DNA from: Gonocerus acuteangulatus
Taxonomy: Eukaryota > Arthropoda > Insecta > Hemiptera > Coreidae
DNA length: 64,000 nt
NCBI GenBank assembly: GCA_946811695.1
Contig: OX328132.1
Span: forward strand, 98,250,900-98,314,899
Direction: 5' to 3'
The position numbers were made by a program, and so were the translations under genes. This document shows positions 1 to 10,800 of this stretch, one piece after another; position 1 is the first letter of the stretch; every line of letters begins with the position of its first letter. Under the pieces are notes generated by a model, which saw only the letters and a program-made list of their open reading frames with translations, was not told the origin of the DNA and made no database searches.

Positions 1-1080
1 GAAGGTAATCATGTAAACAGGTGTTACCAATATTTAGCACATCAGTAAATGTCATATGGGTTCTTTCTGAGGTATTCAATTTGAGAGAAACTAGTAAACG
101 GAATATAGGCATTTAATCACAACGAAACCCTTTTCATCTGATTGCTCCATGAAATTGAAGCCTGTAAACGTCCCTTAACTAGCTGTGGGAAGAGATCTTA
201 CTGGCCTCCAGGGAAAACAGAGTTCAATAAAAGTTTCGATTGGCTGGGGACAAACAGGCCATGCTTTCATGATCTCCAACAATAAAGGCTAAGTAGCCAA
301 GTCTGTTTATCAATTTGAAGCTATGAAGGAAATGAAAATACCAGAGCTTTATTGGAACTTCTTGCTTCCACAGTCTAATATGAGTTTCTGAATTGATTTT
401 CTTCTAAGAAGAATCTAATCAAGATTCCTCAAGATTATTTATTTGAAAAAGAGAGAAAGAAAAAAAACACAAAATAAATATCATCTTAATGCAACAAATA
501 TACTATTTTTATGGACACCAAGGATGATTCGGTAATGAAATATTTATTACTTCACACTTCAAAACACGAAAAAACGAAATTAGACGTTCAAATTAAAATA
601 CAAGGCTCAGTTATTACTAATACTTCCTGATTTATTGATCATTTTCAAGCCTGTATATTTAGAGGATTAGAGGCGCAATCAATGTTTCAGAAATTCAACT
701 TTATCAAGATGGAATTTCTAGAGGGAAAATTTGCCCTCTTCGCATTTTTTCTATGTATTGACAAGGCATTTGGTCAATACACAGGGAAAAATGCAAATAA
801 TGAAAAATGATCTTATGTGTATTGCATTATGAATGCTTTATTAAATATAAGAAGTCATTACTTTTGAGCATTATGGAATTTATATTTAATTAACCTGAAT
901 TTATTACATCATTGACCACATAGAGGGACATTTTGACAGTATGCCAAACGCGTAATTTAATTTAAGAAAATAATTAATTTGTGAACAAAAAATAAGTTTA
1001 CTGACTTCTAAGAAACTTTTTTAAATCGTTACGTTCGCTGAACCAACCATTGTGAGTAGGTGGGTTATTGTAATTTGAGA
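1..1080. other. AT-rich flank, no gene recognised
   Basis: No open frame of useful length and no repeat shared with the rest of the window was seen here. Two small imperfect inverted repeats lie at about 716-740 and 738-794. From about 1090 onward the sequence matches the 3' flank of the F-box copies. Confidence 0.5.
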
Positions 1081-1267
1081 ATGAAGTAATGACAGTTTAT
1101 TTACCCGCTGCTTAGTTCACGTGGAGAGATTGGACGCTGTTTCATTTATTGAAGTCATATTGCTTCCAACCCCAAGTTATCAATTCCATTAATATATCTA
1201 AAATCGATGAAATTTATTTCCGGTATAGCCGAGTCATAAGTTTAAAGTCATAGTAATCTATAAAATA

Positions 1268-1273
1268 TTTATT
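1268..1273 (-). promoter_or_regulatory. Candidate poly(A) signal of F-box copy 1
   Basis: AATAAA on the minus strand about 125 nt after the stop codon. The same hexamer at the same spacing is kept in the other array copies, so it is the most likely cleavage signal. No transcript evidence is available. Confidence 0.35.
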
Positions 1274-1396
1274 TGATGTCATGCTCGTAGAAAAGTGTTT
1301 ATACATTTAATTTCATAAAGTATCTTATATTTACATAAGTCTTCATTAGTAAGATAAATATTCCCACTGTGCAATATAATTTTACGAGCACATCTT

Positions 1397-1944
1397 TTAC
1401 ACTCTTATTCTCATTCTCTTGGGCATTAGTTCCGTTTTCTTCGTGTTGATTTGAAATTTTCGCTTTTTCAGACGTACCTGGGTTCTTCCTGTAAACAGGA
1501 AAATAGTTTTATTACTAGGAACCTTGGGTGAGTATGTATTTGGTTATATAGGAAAAGTTATTACTTACTCGAACATTCTCTGAGTTCAGGCTTAATATTC
1601 TCCTTCGATAATCTCCTTATTTTCTGCCGATAATCTTCTAATTTTGATTTTATTACAGGATCAGAGATACACAGTTGAAAGTATTCATTGCTTACTTGCA
1701 TCAGAGATAAAATGTCCAAAACATCCAGCATCCTAAAACAAGAAACATATTTATGATAAAACTGAAAGTTCAGTTGAGAGCCGAAATCCTCGTTCTATTG
1801 TTTAATATTCTATTACCTGATTACGATCGTCGATACTTCAGGAGGGAGTTCGGTTAGAATATCAATCCTCCGTTTTTTCGTATCCAGCTGTGGGAGTATT
1901 GATGTTAAGCAGAAAAGCGAGGTAGTTACAAATACTCGATCCAT
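1397..1944 (-). CDS. Small F-box protein, copy 1 (three exons, intact)
   Basis: Predicted CDS is complement of join(1397..1488, 1569..1732, 1817..1944), 127 aa. Introns are 84 and 80 nt with GT-AG ends (donors GTAATA and GTAAGT; acceptors TTTTAG and TTTACAG). Residues 4-19 (VFVTTSLFCLTSILPQ) are hydrophobic and could be a signal peptide or anchor. Residues 33-72 form an F-box: ELPPEV, then IRMLDVLDILSLMQVS across the phase-2 exon junction, then ISDP. F-box proteins bind Skp1 and bring substrates to SCF ubiquitin ligases. No substrate-binding repeat (LRR, WD40, Kelch) follows; the last 30 residues are rich in K and R (RRTQVRLKKRK). The ATG was chosen because it lies 50 nt below a TATA box and is shared by most copies. 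The gene model is inferred from splice signals and conservation between copies. A second open frame through exon 3 is not reachable with these splice sites. Confidence 0.6.
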
Positions 1945-2060
1945 ATAGCCACAGTTAAGATACCGCTTTGACTTTGCTGAGTTGGAGCATGGCTATATAT
2001 ACGCTGCTTGAGACGATTCCATTGTTCTCATTGGCCAATTACGAGCCGAAAACCGTAATA
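1945..2060 (-). promoter_or_regulatory. F-box copy 1 core promoter (TATA, CCAAT)
   Basis: TATATATA at 1994-2001 lies 50 nt upstream of the ATG. A palindromic TTGGCCAATT at 2031-2040 supplies a CCAAT motif. The spacing is the same in every copy, including decayed ones (34768-34775, 48198-48205, 55959-55966), so these are probably functional promoter elements. Confidence 0.6.
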
Positions 2061-2600
2061 AAGAAAAGTAGTCCCTTTTAAGTGCGAAGACACGCCTACT
2101 TCTTGAGCAATCTTAGGACAGTATTTCAAATACTTCAATGGGATCGGTCATTTGTCTATTCTATTTATTAAAGTACGTTATTTGCTATTTGTATATTATG
2201 AATCGTACATGGTAATTAAAGCGATGAGAAATCGTGGAGATGGTATTGTATATAGTGTAAATAAGATAATTTTGTCGTAATGAACTTTCGGATTTCTTTT
2301 TATTCATTAATATATAAGGCTTTTCGGGTTTGAAAATTGCCGAATTTCAATACAATTTGTGCGATTTGGAGCATAGAATCCATATTTCGGATAAGGAACG
2401 AAAAAGCAATTCAAAACTCTCTTTTCTGTGAAAAAGTTACCTAATCACGTAGCAATAGCGGTCCTTTATTCATATCCTTATATTTAATTGGCCTTGGAGT
2501 ATTATTCTATCGTTTTCTAGTATCATTCATGCAAATTTGGAAGAACCTAAAAAAAAACTATTCTGAATGATATCACCTAAAACCCAATGGAATGACCCAG
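2061..2600. repeat. Conserved upstream flank of F-box unit
   Basis: Non-coding sequence nearly identical to 10790-11230, 12440-12880 and the equivalents in later units. It is the 5' flank carried along with each F-box duplication. No open frame is seen. Confidence 0.6.
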
Positions 2601-2619
2601 ACGGACAAAAACCCGTTCA

Positions 2620-3072
2620 AAAGAACACATTCAAAGTTTTCATCACCGTTTTCTCCGATTGACATCGACTAATCGAAAATCTTCTCAAAATATTAATTAT
2701 AGAGAATTTAGTAAGCTTTTGAATAGTTTCTATCTACTTATGACGATTTCCAAACTATTTTCGAGATATTAAGGAAAATATGCGAAGTTCCCAAATCTTT
2801 TCATGTCTCTTAATAAAATATTTTATTCTAATTCTTCCTTAACTCCAAACGTAACCAAAATTTACACATCTTTGTATGTATGGAATTTAAACATGCAGAA
2901 AATATTTTAACAGAATCCTATGATTCTAAGTAACCAAACAAAAAACTTGACTTAACAACTATTTTCCCGATTTTCTCGGAAACGGTTAAAGCTATCGCCT
3001 TCAAAATAGTTTCATTCGTTTTGCTAGCCCAAGAAGCCTGTAAAACGAGTACTTACAAGCATATGAACTAAA
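2620..3072 (+). repeat. Rep-A dispersed repeat, partial copy
   Basis: Diverged copy of the family found at 3480-4262, 29040-29448, 44406-44800 (minus), 54000-54530 and 54540-55838. It shares the block around AAACGGTTAAAGCTATCGCC and ends near the GGAACTGCGTCATCTTAGCG motif. Non-coding; class unknown. Confidence 0.6.
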
Positions 3073-4073
3073 AAAGTCCGATTCGCAGGAACTGCGTCAT
3101 CTTAGCGCGGTTCCGTTCTTATCTTTAGTGTTTATGAAGGCATAAAATAGAAACAGTTATTACTTTGTTTAGATCAATAGCGAAACACCTATCCAAATGA
3201 AATCTCAAACAAACCAGTCTTGAAAGGTCTTGATTTACAATCTTACCTGTATGGGTCAGCTATCCCATAAGTCGGGCAGAAAGGCCTCCACTCAGAGGCA
3301 TTTGGAAAGCCTTGGGATCTCTCTCTTTGAACGCTACATTTTTAACAATAAATTGATCTTCTTATTTTACTTAATCTGTTTTATTGTCAAATACATTATC
3401 CGACTATAAGCAATTTAAAAATAACAAGGAATAAAACAGACAAAAAGAACAGTTCGAATAAACGAAATCAATTACTTTATAGTTTTAAGCACTTATTTCT
3501 CCGATTGACATCGCCTAATTAAAACTTTCTTTAGAACCTTTTTTGTAGAGCATTTAGTAAGCTTTCGAATGGTAACCTTCTGCTTCCCAAGATATTCAAC
3601 GGTTTTCGAGATACTAACGAAAGTATACAAAGTTACCAAAACATTTCTTGTCTGTTAATAAAATATATTATTCTAACCCTTCCTTAACTCCAAACGTAAC
3701 AAAAATTTCAACATATTAGTTTTAATGAAAGTAGAACATGCAGAAAATGTTTCAACTGAAGCCATTGATTCTAAGTACCCAAACCAAAAACGGTATTCAA
3801 AAACTATTTTTCCAATTTTCTCAAAAACGGTTAAAGCTATCGCCTTAAAAATAGTTTCATTCGTTTTCCTAGCCCAAGAAGCCTATAAAACGAGTACTTA
3901 CAAGCTTATGGACTCAAAAACGTAAGCGATACGATTTTTTTTGCGCGAATTTCGCCCCAAACGCCATCTTCCAGTGGGCGGATTCTGCTGGTTAACGAAC
4001 TTGACCTTTCAAATTGGAAGACGGATTTTTGTACACAATCGGACCATTAGGGAAGCCAGAAATGAGCGAACAG

Positions 4074-4078
<5 letters not shown>

Positions 4079-4122
<44 letters not shown>
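4079..4122. repeat. (AT)n microsatellite inside Rep-A
   Basis: About 22 uninterrupted AT units directly after GAACAGACAAA. The homologous position is also expanded in the Rep-A copies at 29312-29352 and 54404-54432. Confidence 0.95.
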
Positions 4123-4124
<2 letters not shown>

Positions 4125-4218
4125 AATTTGAACCACCGTTATTTTCGGTCTCTAGGGGTTCTGAAACGCGAAATTTTCTAGTCGGCACTTCCGGATTGTT
4201 TCATGAGATCAACCTTAT

Positions 4219-4261
4219 AAGCGGGGTTCCTCCCTATAGAGGGAGGGAGGAACCCCGCTAA
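4219..4261. repeat. GC-rich hairpin at unit boundary
   Basis: Perfect 16-bp arms (AGCGGGGTTCCTCCCT and its complement) around an 8-nt loop. Decayed versions at 13034, 16604, 20034, 25104 and 29449 mark the junctions of the tandem units. Confidence 0.8.
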
Positions 4262-4659
4262 AATAAGCACTATCTTAAGGAAACAGAGAATTTAAAATTA
4301 GTAAAAATACATAGCAATAAATATAATAATAAAGAAGCGAGTATGCAACTGGTTTCCTGGAATCTCGGAAAGCTGGTCTGTGATCCGATGTTTAATATGT
4401 AAGGTGTAAATCCAGCTATCTGATTGAAGACATTCTAGCCTAGCTACCCTAGGCAGGGGGCTAAATCCCCCCCACTGTAAACATAGAACATAATTTTAAT
4501 ACTATGAAGCTTTTAGATTCTTACATTTTATGGAAAGGACTCTATAGAAAAATATAAATAACATATCAGTGTACTACGTTTGATCCATAAACAAATAAAT
4601 TCATCGTGTTTTAGTAAAAATACCCTAAAATATGAATGAAGATTTTATTACATTACATA

Positions 4660-5010
4660 CCATCTGTAAAATTTACGGATATTCTTTGTTGTTATAAAAT
4701 AATATTTGGACAGCAATAATAGCAATTTATACCTTAGCATTGACGAGATTATTAAGCCTTTTGATTGGCTTGCTACCTTGTAATCTTCCAGGCTTGCTTC
4801 CATGGAGAATATTGTGAGTTTCTTCGAAGTTATAACACCCAGAAAGCAAATGGGGAGGAATACCTGAGTGGTTACAACACAAAGGTGCTCACACCCATTC
4901 TACTTTTCAAGTGTTTCTAGCTGCTCACTACTCCATAAGCAGGAAATTATTTATTTTAGAAGTACGTGGTTGGAGCTGTAAGGTAGAGAGGAAGTTCGTA
5001 ATATCATTTC
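4660..5010 (-). repeat. R3 repeat, copy in unit 1 (first)
   Basis: Copy of the R3 family (see 58453-58701 for the best open frame). On the minus strand it reads toward FLGVITSKK but carries the stop codons typical of array copies. Confidence 0.6.
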
Positions 5011-5306
5011 CTTCTTTGGTTGTTCATTTCTAATATGTGATTATCTTTGGACTAAGCGATATGTGTAGGACAAAGAGAAGAAATCTCCAGTCAATCACGA
5101 AATTTAATTGTTTCAGATTGGAAACATAAATTAAGTTATCGTAAAAAAGCCAAAAAATATATAGTTTTAAAAAGTGCAGTTTATTAAATGTATTCAAAGG
5201 ATTTATAACACAATACTGTCGAAAATTTACATGGTTTTGGACGGAAACTTAACATAAATGCATATAATAATATTAATAATAATAAAATAATAAACATATA
5301 TACATA

Positions 5307-5329
5307 CATATATATATATATATATATAT
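5307..5329. repeat. (AT)n microsatellite
   Basis: Short AT run at the position that is expanded to 37 bp in unit 6 (30535-30571) but not in units 2-5. Confidence 0.9.
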
Positions 5330-5344
5330 GTATAATAACAATAA

Positions 5345-5493
5345 TAATAATTTCTCGAAACTACAGTTATTAAAAAAAAAATATTATGATTCTATTAGTC
5401 AAAATCAAGGTTTTTGCATTGATTCGTGACGTTCGTCTGGACGAATCGTATAAGAAAAAATGTATAAGGGGCATTTGCTGTATTAGGGTTTTT
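5345..5493 (-). repeat. Fragment of the F-box 3' block
   Basis: Matches the conserved block downstream of each F-box copy (for example 11360-11510). On the minus strand it opens with a GTTATTCAACG-like block, here cut short by a rearrangement and the LINE insertion that follows. Confidence 0.5.
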
Positions 5494-5507
5494 CTATATA
5501 GCCTTTA

Positions 5508-6939
5508 GATATGAACGCGGAAAGTTTAATTTGGGGAGCACAAACTACCAATGCAAGAGGCAAAATTATAGAAAAACTTCTCGAAAATAACGACCTGATC
5601 CCACTCAATACGCACTTACCGACACATTTATGCCCACGTACTGGAACATACACGAATATTGATGTATCTGCCTGCTCTTCTACATTATTCACACGATTTA
5701 CTTGGGAATTGAGCCCAGATCCACATGGTAGTGATCATTTCCCAATAATAATAAGTCCAGCCCAAACCCCAACTGTTTTTGAATCAACCCCACGGTATAA
5801 TGTAAAAAATGCCGACTGGAATAAATTTCAAAATTCCTTCCTGGATCACTTAAACGAAATCCAGAACTTCGAAAATTTCTCACTAATTATAAAATTGTCA
5901 GCAGATGCATCAATGAACAAGACCCCAAGCACATACAAAAAACACCCACTTCCATGGTGGAACGATAAATGTAAGCAGGCAGTGATTGAAAGAAAAAAGG
6001 CACTCCGGTTTTTTAACGCTAATCCTTGCCAGGAATTTCTTATTGATTACAAACGCAAAAAAGCCAAGTCACAATATGTCATTAAACAAAGTAAGAGGGA
6101 ATGCTGGGAAAATTTTCTGAACTCAATTAACAGTAATACCCCTCCAAGCAAAATGTGGTCCATGGTTAATAAAATTAATCATAAAAAATATAAACCCCCA
6201 ATTTTGGCCCTAAAGCACGACAATAATATAATTACTGCCCCCGAAACAATTAGTAATATTTTTGGCAAACAATTTAGCTCTATATCGAGCAACGAAAAGC
6301 TCACATTAGACTCGCTTCAATTCAAAACTAATTTAGAAAGTACCCCTTTTCTCATAACCCCTAAATTCCAACACCCTCTAAACGAACCTCTGACCCTGAA
6401 TGAATAACAAATTCCAGCATTAAATACACTTTAATTGGTAAATTACTGTGTAGCGAAAACCAATAACAATAAAAACAAGCAATGTAGTAATAATGTGCAA
6501 TATTAGTATATGGATAATGATAAGGGATATTGTAATAATAATAATGTGTAATATAAGTATATATATAATAATAAGGAATAAATGTAATAATAATAATATT
6601 AATGAATAAAATAATTATATAGATATAATAATGTGCGCTATAAGTCTATAGATAATAATAATGTATAATGTATGTATAATGTAAATATAAACAATATAGA
6701 TATAGTGCAATAATATACGCATATGTATATATGTGTGTGTATGTGTATGAATTCTGTAATCATGTAATCATCATTTATTGTCAAATCATAATATCTCCAT
6801 TTATTGTTAAATCATCATTTATTGTAATCATTGTTATCATCATTTATGTAATCATAATTTATTTTGTAATCATGTAATCATCGTTTATTGTTATAGAGTA
6901 TATCGCTAAAAACTGCGAAACTTTTAATAAATAAATAAA
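5508..6939 (+). mobile_element. Non-LTR retrotransposon copy, 1.43 kb, with 14-bp target duplication
   Basis: Flanked by an identical 14-bp duplication, CTATATAGCCTTTA, at 5494-5507 and 6940-6953. It begins inside the endonuclease domain of ORF2 and ends in an AT-rich 3' region finishing in AATAAATAAATAAA. The reverse transcriptase is absent, so the copy is both 5' truncated and internally deleted. The exact duplication shows that target-primed insertion happened after the surrounding unit formed. Confidence 0.85.
5511..6407 (+). pseudogene. LINE ORF2 fragment: APE-type endonuclease C-terminus and linker
   Basis: 298 codons open. The catalytic GSDHFPI motif of apurinic-like endonucleases is at about 5727-5747, preceded by a typical TTNARG segment. 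The rest is the K/R-rich linker toward the RT (KRECWENF, SKMWSMV). The frame ends at 6407 before any RT motif; a complete ORF2 is about three times longer. It is related to, but not the same family as, the ORF2 at 41.1 kb. It cannot mobilise itself. Confidence 0.85.
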
Positions 6940-7058
6940 CTATATAGCCTTTATATAGAAAAATATAAATAACATATCAGTGTACTACGTTTGATCCATA
7001 AACAAATAAATTCATCGTGTTTTAGTAAAAATACCCTAAAATATGAATGAAGATTTTA

Positions 7059-7440
7059 TTACATTACATACCATCTGTAAAATTTACGGATATTCTTTGT
7101 TGTAATCAAATAATATTTGGACAGCAATAATAGCATGGTATACCTTAGCATTGACGAGATTATTAAGCCTTTTGATTGGCTTGCTTCCTTGTAATCTTTC
7201 AGGCTTGCTTCCATGGAGAATATTGTGAGTTTCTTCGAAGTTATAACACCCAAAAAGCAAATGGGGAAGAATACCTGAGTGGTTACAACACAAAGGTGCT
7301 CAAACCCATTCTACTTTTCAAGTGTTTCTAGCTGCTCACTACTCCATAAGCAGGAAATTATTTATTTTAGAAGTACGTGGTTGGAGCTGTAAGGTAGAGA
7401 GGAAGTTCGTAACATCATTTCCTTTTTTGGTTGTTCATTT
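7059..7440 (-). repeat. R3 repeat, copy in unit 1 (second)
   Basis: Minus-strand frame from LGVITSKK to KFYRWYVM and stop (7059-7253) is open, but no ATG begins it. Upstream the R3 frame carries TAG and TAA stops. Relative to full R3 copies a central part that often holds (AT)n is deleted. Confidence 0.6.
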
Positions 7441-7785
7441 CTAATATGTGATTATCTTTGGATTAAGCGATATGTGTAGGACAAAGAGAAGAAATCTCCA
7501 GTCAATCACGAAATTTAATTGTTTCAGATTGGAAACATAAATTAAGTTATCGTAAAAAAGCCAAAAAATATATAGTTTTAAAAAGTGCAGTTGATTAAAT
7601 GTATTCAAAGGATTTATAACACAATACTGTCGAAAATTTACATGGTTTTGGACGAATACTTAAAATAAATGCATATAATAATAATAATAATAAAATAATA
7701 AACATATATACATATATATATTGTATAATAACAGTAATAATCAACTTCTAGATTGAACAGAATAATATTTCACATTGAGATTTAA

Positions 7786-8285
7786 TAAATTAACAGAACT
7801 TGTCTTCAATATTCCTAAGGTTTTTATTTGGAGTGAAAAATGCTCCTTTGCACTTCAATCACGCAAAAAAAGATGTATCCAATACCTACGCCAACACAGA
7901 TGCTTCATCATCGTCCATGATTAAACTACTAGCTGGTGGCACTAGTGGTGACTCTTGTGCGGGCACAATGGTGGCGACACCGGTTGACACCTGTTGGCCC
8001 CATGTGCAAAGGGCCTTAGTTCCGTTTTCATCATATTGATTTGAATTTTTCGCTTTACAGGTACCTGGGCTCTTCCTGTTAACATATGATGATTTAAATA
8101 CTAAGAACCAAGTTACGGTGTATTTGCATATCTGCTAAATGTTATGACTTACTGGAAACTTCTGTAAGAAGGGGTGAGTATGTATTTGGTTATCTAGGAA
8201 ATGTTATTTCTTACTGGAAAATTCTCTGAGTTCACGCTTAATATTCTACCATGACAATCACCTTATTTTCTGCCGATAATCTTCT
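7786..8285 (-). pseudogene. Type 2 F-box paralogue, 3' half only
   Basis: Reads like exon 3 and the end of exon 2 of the F-box gene (CGGCAGAAAATAAGG followed by an in-frame TGA), with about 80% similarity, then breaks off at 8285. After the acceptor (TTAACAG) the exon has two open frames; one encodes a P/V-rich segment ending DDDEASVLA. Exon 1 and the promoter are missing, so this is a remnant copied with each unit. Confidence 0.55.
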
Positions 8286-8819
8286 TTACATTGGTTTCTG
8301 GCAACAATCCGACTCATGAACAAGTGAAATTTTATAAAGGAAATATTCTTTATTCAGATAAGTCTTTAAACTACAGTTATTTAAAAAAAAATATTATGAT
8401 TCTATTAGTCAAAATCAAGGTTTTTGCATTGATTCGTGACGTTCGTCTGGACGAATCGTATAAAAAAAAATGTATAAGGGACATTTGCTGTATTAGGGTT
8501 TTTCGAGATTTCGTTGGATAACTCTGTAATAGTGGCTACTGTTTTATTTATTGTGGTCATTCTGTTTCCTACTTCATGTTATCAATTCCATTAATATATC
8601 TAAAATCGATGAAATTTATTTCCGGTATAGCCGAGTCATAAGTTTAAAGTCTTAGTAAAATATAAAATATTTATTTGATGTCATGTTCGTAGAAAAGTGT
8701 TTATACATTTAATTTCATAAAGTATCTTATATTTACATAAGTCTTCATTAGTAAGAAAACTATTCCCACTGTTCAGTATAATTTTACGAGCACATCTTTT
8801 ACACTCTTATTCTCATTCT

Positions 8820-9354
8820 CTAGGTCATTAGTTCCGTTTTCTTCGTGTTGATTTGAAATTTTCGCTTTGTCAGACGTACCTGGTGGGTTCTTCCTGTAAA
8901 TAGGAAAATAGTTTTATTACTAGGAACCTTGGGTGAGTATGTATTTGGTTATATGGTATAGGAAAAGTTATTACTTACTCGAACATTCTCTGAGTTCAGG
9001 CTGAATATTCTCCTTCGATAATCTCCTTATTTTCTGCCGATAATCTTCTAATTTTGATTTTATTACAGGATCAGAGATACACAGTTGAAAGAATTCATTG
9101 CTTACTTGCATCAGAGATAAAATGTCCAAAACATCCAGCATCCTAAAACAAGAAACATATTTATGATAAAACTGAAAGTTCAGTTGAGAGACGAAATCCT
9201 CGTTCTATTGTTTAATATTCTATTACCTGATTACGATCGTCGATACTTCAGGAGGGAGTTCGGTTAGAATATCAATCCTCCGTTTTTTCGTATCCAGCTG
9301 TGGGAGTATTGATGTTAAGCAGAAAAGCGAGGTAGTTACAAATACTCGATCCGT
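8820..9354 (-). pseudogene. F-box protein copy 2, start codon lost
   Basis: Exons at 9227..9354, 8979..9142 and 8820..8893, with intact splice sites and F-box. The start codon reads ACG (9352-9354) instead of ATG. A piggyBac-like element inserted 14 bp upstream at 9369 separates the coding part from its promoter (TATA now at 10747-10754). The open frame runs on upstream into the element but contains no ATG. The tail is shortened by a TAG at 8820-8822, and exon 3 has a 3-bp insertion also found in copies 4-6 and 8. Confidence 0.65.
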
Positions 9355-9368
9355 ATAGCCACAGTTAA

Positions 9369-10707
9369 CCCTTAGAATGCTATCGGATCTGAGAGGGACC
9401 GACCGCCGGGTGCTACGAGCTGTGAGAGCCGATCCTACCCCCAGTGCTAGCCTATTTTCCACCCTCCGCGTGCGACTTTGGTTTGGAACAAGACTATACT
9501 CAGAGCTCCCGCCTTGGGTCGCTCTTAATACGTAGATATATAACAGGGAACATGCAAAATTGCTTGTTTTGTTGTAATTTAAGATGCTAATTTCATTAAT
9601 TGTGTGTACTTTAGTGTGACCTTTTCAATTATTATAACATGTTTCTTATTATTCTTATCCTGCAAGTTGCGAAGAAAATTAATAAATAAACAGATTCTAA
9701 AATAATATTTCAATAGTTACCGAAGTATTTTAGTTTTAAATTTAGCACCATTAGCCCTGTTAGTATGAATGCACCCTTTTATCAAAATATTCATGAAAAC
9801 ACTTTCTCTTCTCTTCATTTTACCCATTTTATGATTTATGTCATTGTTATGATACTTCAATTTATTTAGTATTTTTTTTTAAAATATTGATTGATCTTTA
9901 TTGATAATTTACAATCTGTACAGTCATGTACAATAAGTAATTATTTAGTAAATAACTGGGTCTTTTTTTTTTACTAAAAACTAATCATTTTATTTTTATA
10001 TGCAACTCATAAAACTGGTTATGTCCAATAATTGCTTGCTGGAGAAAAAAAAACAACACTTTTTTTAAAAATTTGTCTTTTGAATTTATTTTAAAACAAA
10101 TTTATTTATAATAATTAGTATATTAGTAAATAGTAATATAATAATAAAGTAATGAATTAGAAATAAATAGTAGGTATATAGCAAAAATATTAATAATAAA
10201 CTTATAAATATAAAAATAAATAATAAACCAAAACTAGTACTGAGAAATATTTGCTAGGGTCATATTTCCCCACCCCTAATTTAGCCTAAAGGTGGGAAAA
10301 GGTTTGGCAAATTTTAGTAAAGTGTCTGCAAACAATAGAAATAACAACCCAACCCCTGCAGGTAGCCGCCTTGGTACAGTCTGAATTGGTGATAATGGAC
10401 CCATGAGGTGGTCTAGGATACTCCGCTCGAGATAAAGTTAGCATCCACTCACAATAAAACCCGGAAAAACACCCGTAAAGACAGTCTTCTGCTATCTAAC
10501 GGATAGCTAAGTAACTAGACTAGTTGTACAGCCTGATACAAGAGATCTCTGGCCTTTCTGGAAGCAGAGATTATACAAAGAATATGAAAACGAATATATT
10601 CGTGCGTCGCACTCTGAGGAATGTCCCGGCTGCACGAATATATTCGTGCTTCGCACTCAGAGCATTTTTTTAGAGAACGAATATATTCGTGCATAGCACG
10701 GAAAGGG
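9369..10707. mobile_element. piggyBac-like non-autonomous element, 1339 bp
   Basis: Bounded by TTAA at 9365-9368 and 10708-10711. All other F-box copies have a single TTAA here, giving an exact empty site. Termini are CCCTTAGAATGCTAT and, inverted, CCCTTTCCGTGCTAT. The right end has three copies of the palindrome ACGAATATATTCGTGC at about 10590, 10634 and 10678. No transposase frame is visible, so it needs a trans-acting transposase. Confidence 0.85.
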
Positions 10708-10800
10708 TTAAGATACCGCTTTGACTTTGCTGAGTTGGAGCATGGCTATATATACGCTGCTTGAGACGATTCCATTGTTCTCATTGGCCAATTACGAGCC
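10708..10800 (-). promoter_or_regulatory. Displaced promoter of F-box copy 2
   Basis: TATA at 10747-10754 and the TTGGCCAATT motif match the other copies, but the piggyBac-like element now separates them from exon 1 by 1.3 kb. Any transcript would start into the element. Confidence 0.6.

Larger units (their letters stand above)
3072..4262 (+). repeat. Rep-A dispersed repeat, long copy
   Basis: About 1.2 kb repeat whose whole length, including the 3072-3480 segment, recurs in opposite orientation at 54776-55838. It contains an (AT)n tract at 4079-4122 and ends in a GC-rich hairpin. Short frames here are not conserved between copies. Its superfamily was not recognised, and no terminal inverted repeats or target duplication could be assigned. 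Confidence 0.6.

Noticed and set aside
1397..1488. Alternative exon 3 frame (KNPGTSEKAK... with a hydrophobic end) giving a membrane-anchored F-box protein
   Set aside because: It is open in copies 1 and 9, but exon 2 ends in phase 1 at the only good donor, which leads to the basic-tail frame. The old copy at 34.2 kb keeps the basic-tail frame and breaks the other.
7059..7293. Two overlapping minus-strand frames (LGVITSKK... and LCCNHSGI...) repeated in every unit as separate genes
   Set aside because: They begin at TTG, not ATG, overlap each other in different frames, and lie in a deleted form of the R3 repeat. Kept only as repeat annotation.
7800..8039. Plus-strand open frame (about 80 aa) repeated at 14343, 17773, 21203 and 26273
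   Set aside because: It is antisense to the exon 3 part of the type 2 F-box remnant, whose minus strand has a splice acceptor and homology to type 1. The repetition only reflects the tandem units.
9355..9462. Upstream extension of F-box copy 2 into the piggyBac-like element as a chimeric start
   Set aside because: The frame is open but contains no ATG (only a GTG at 9460-9462), so a natural start is not supported.
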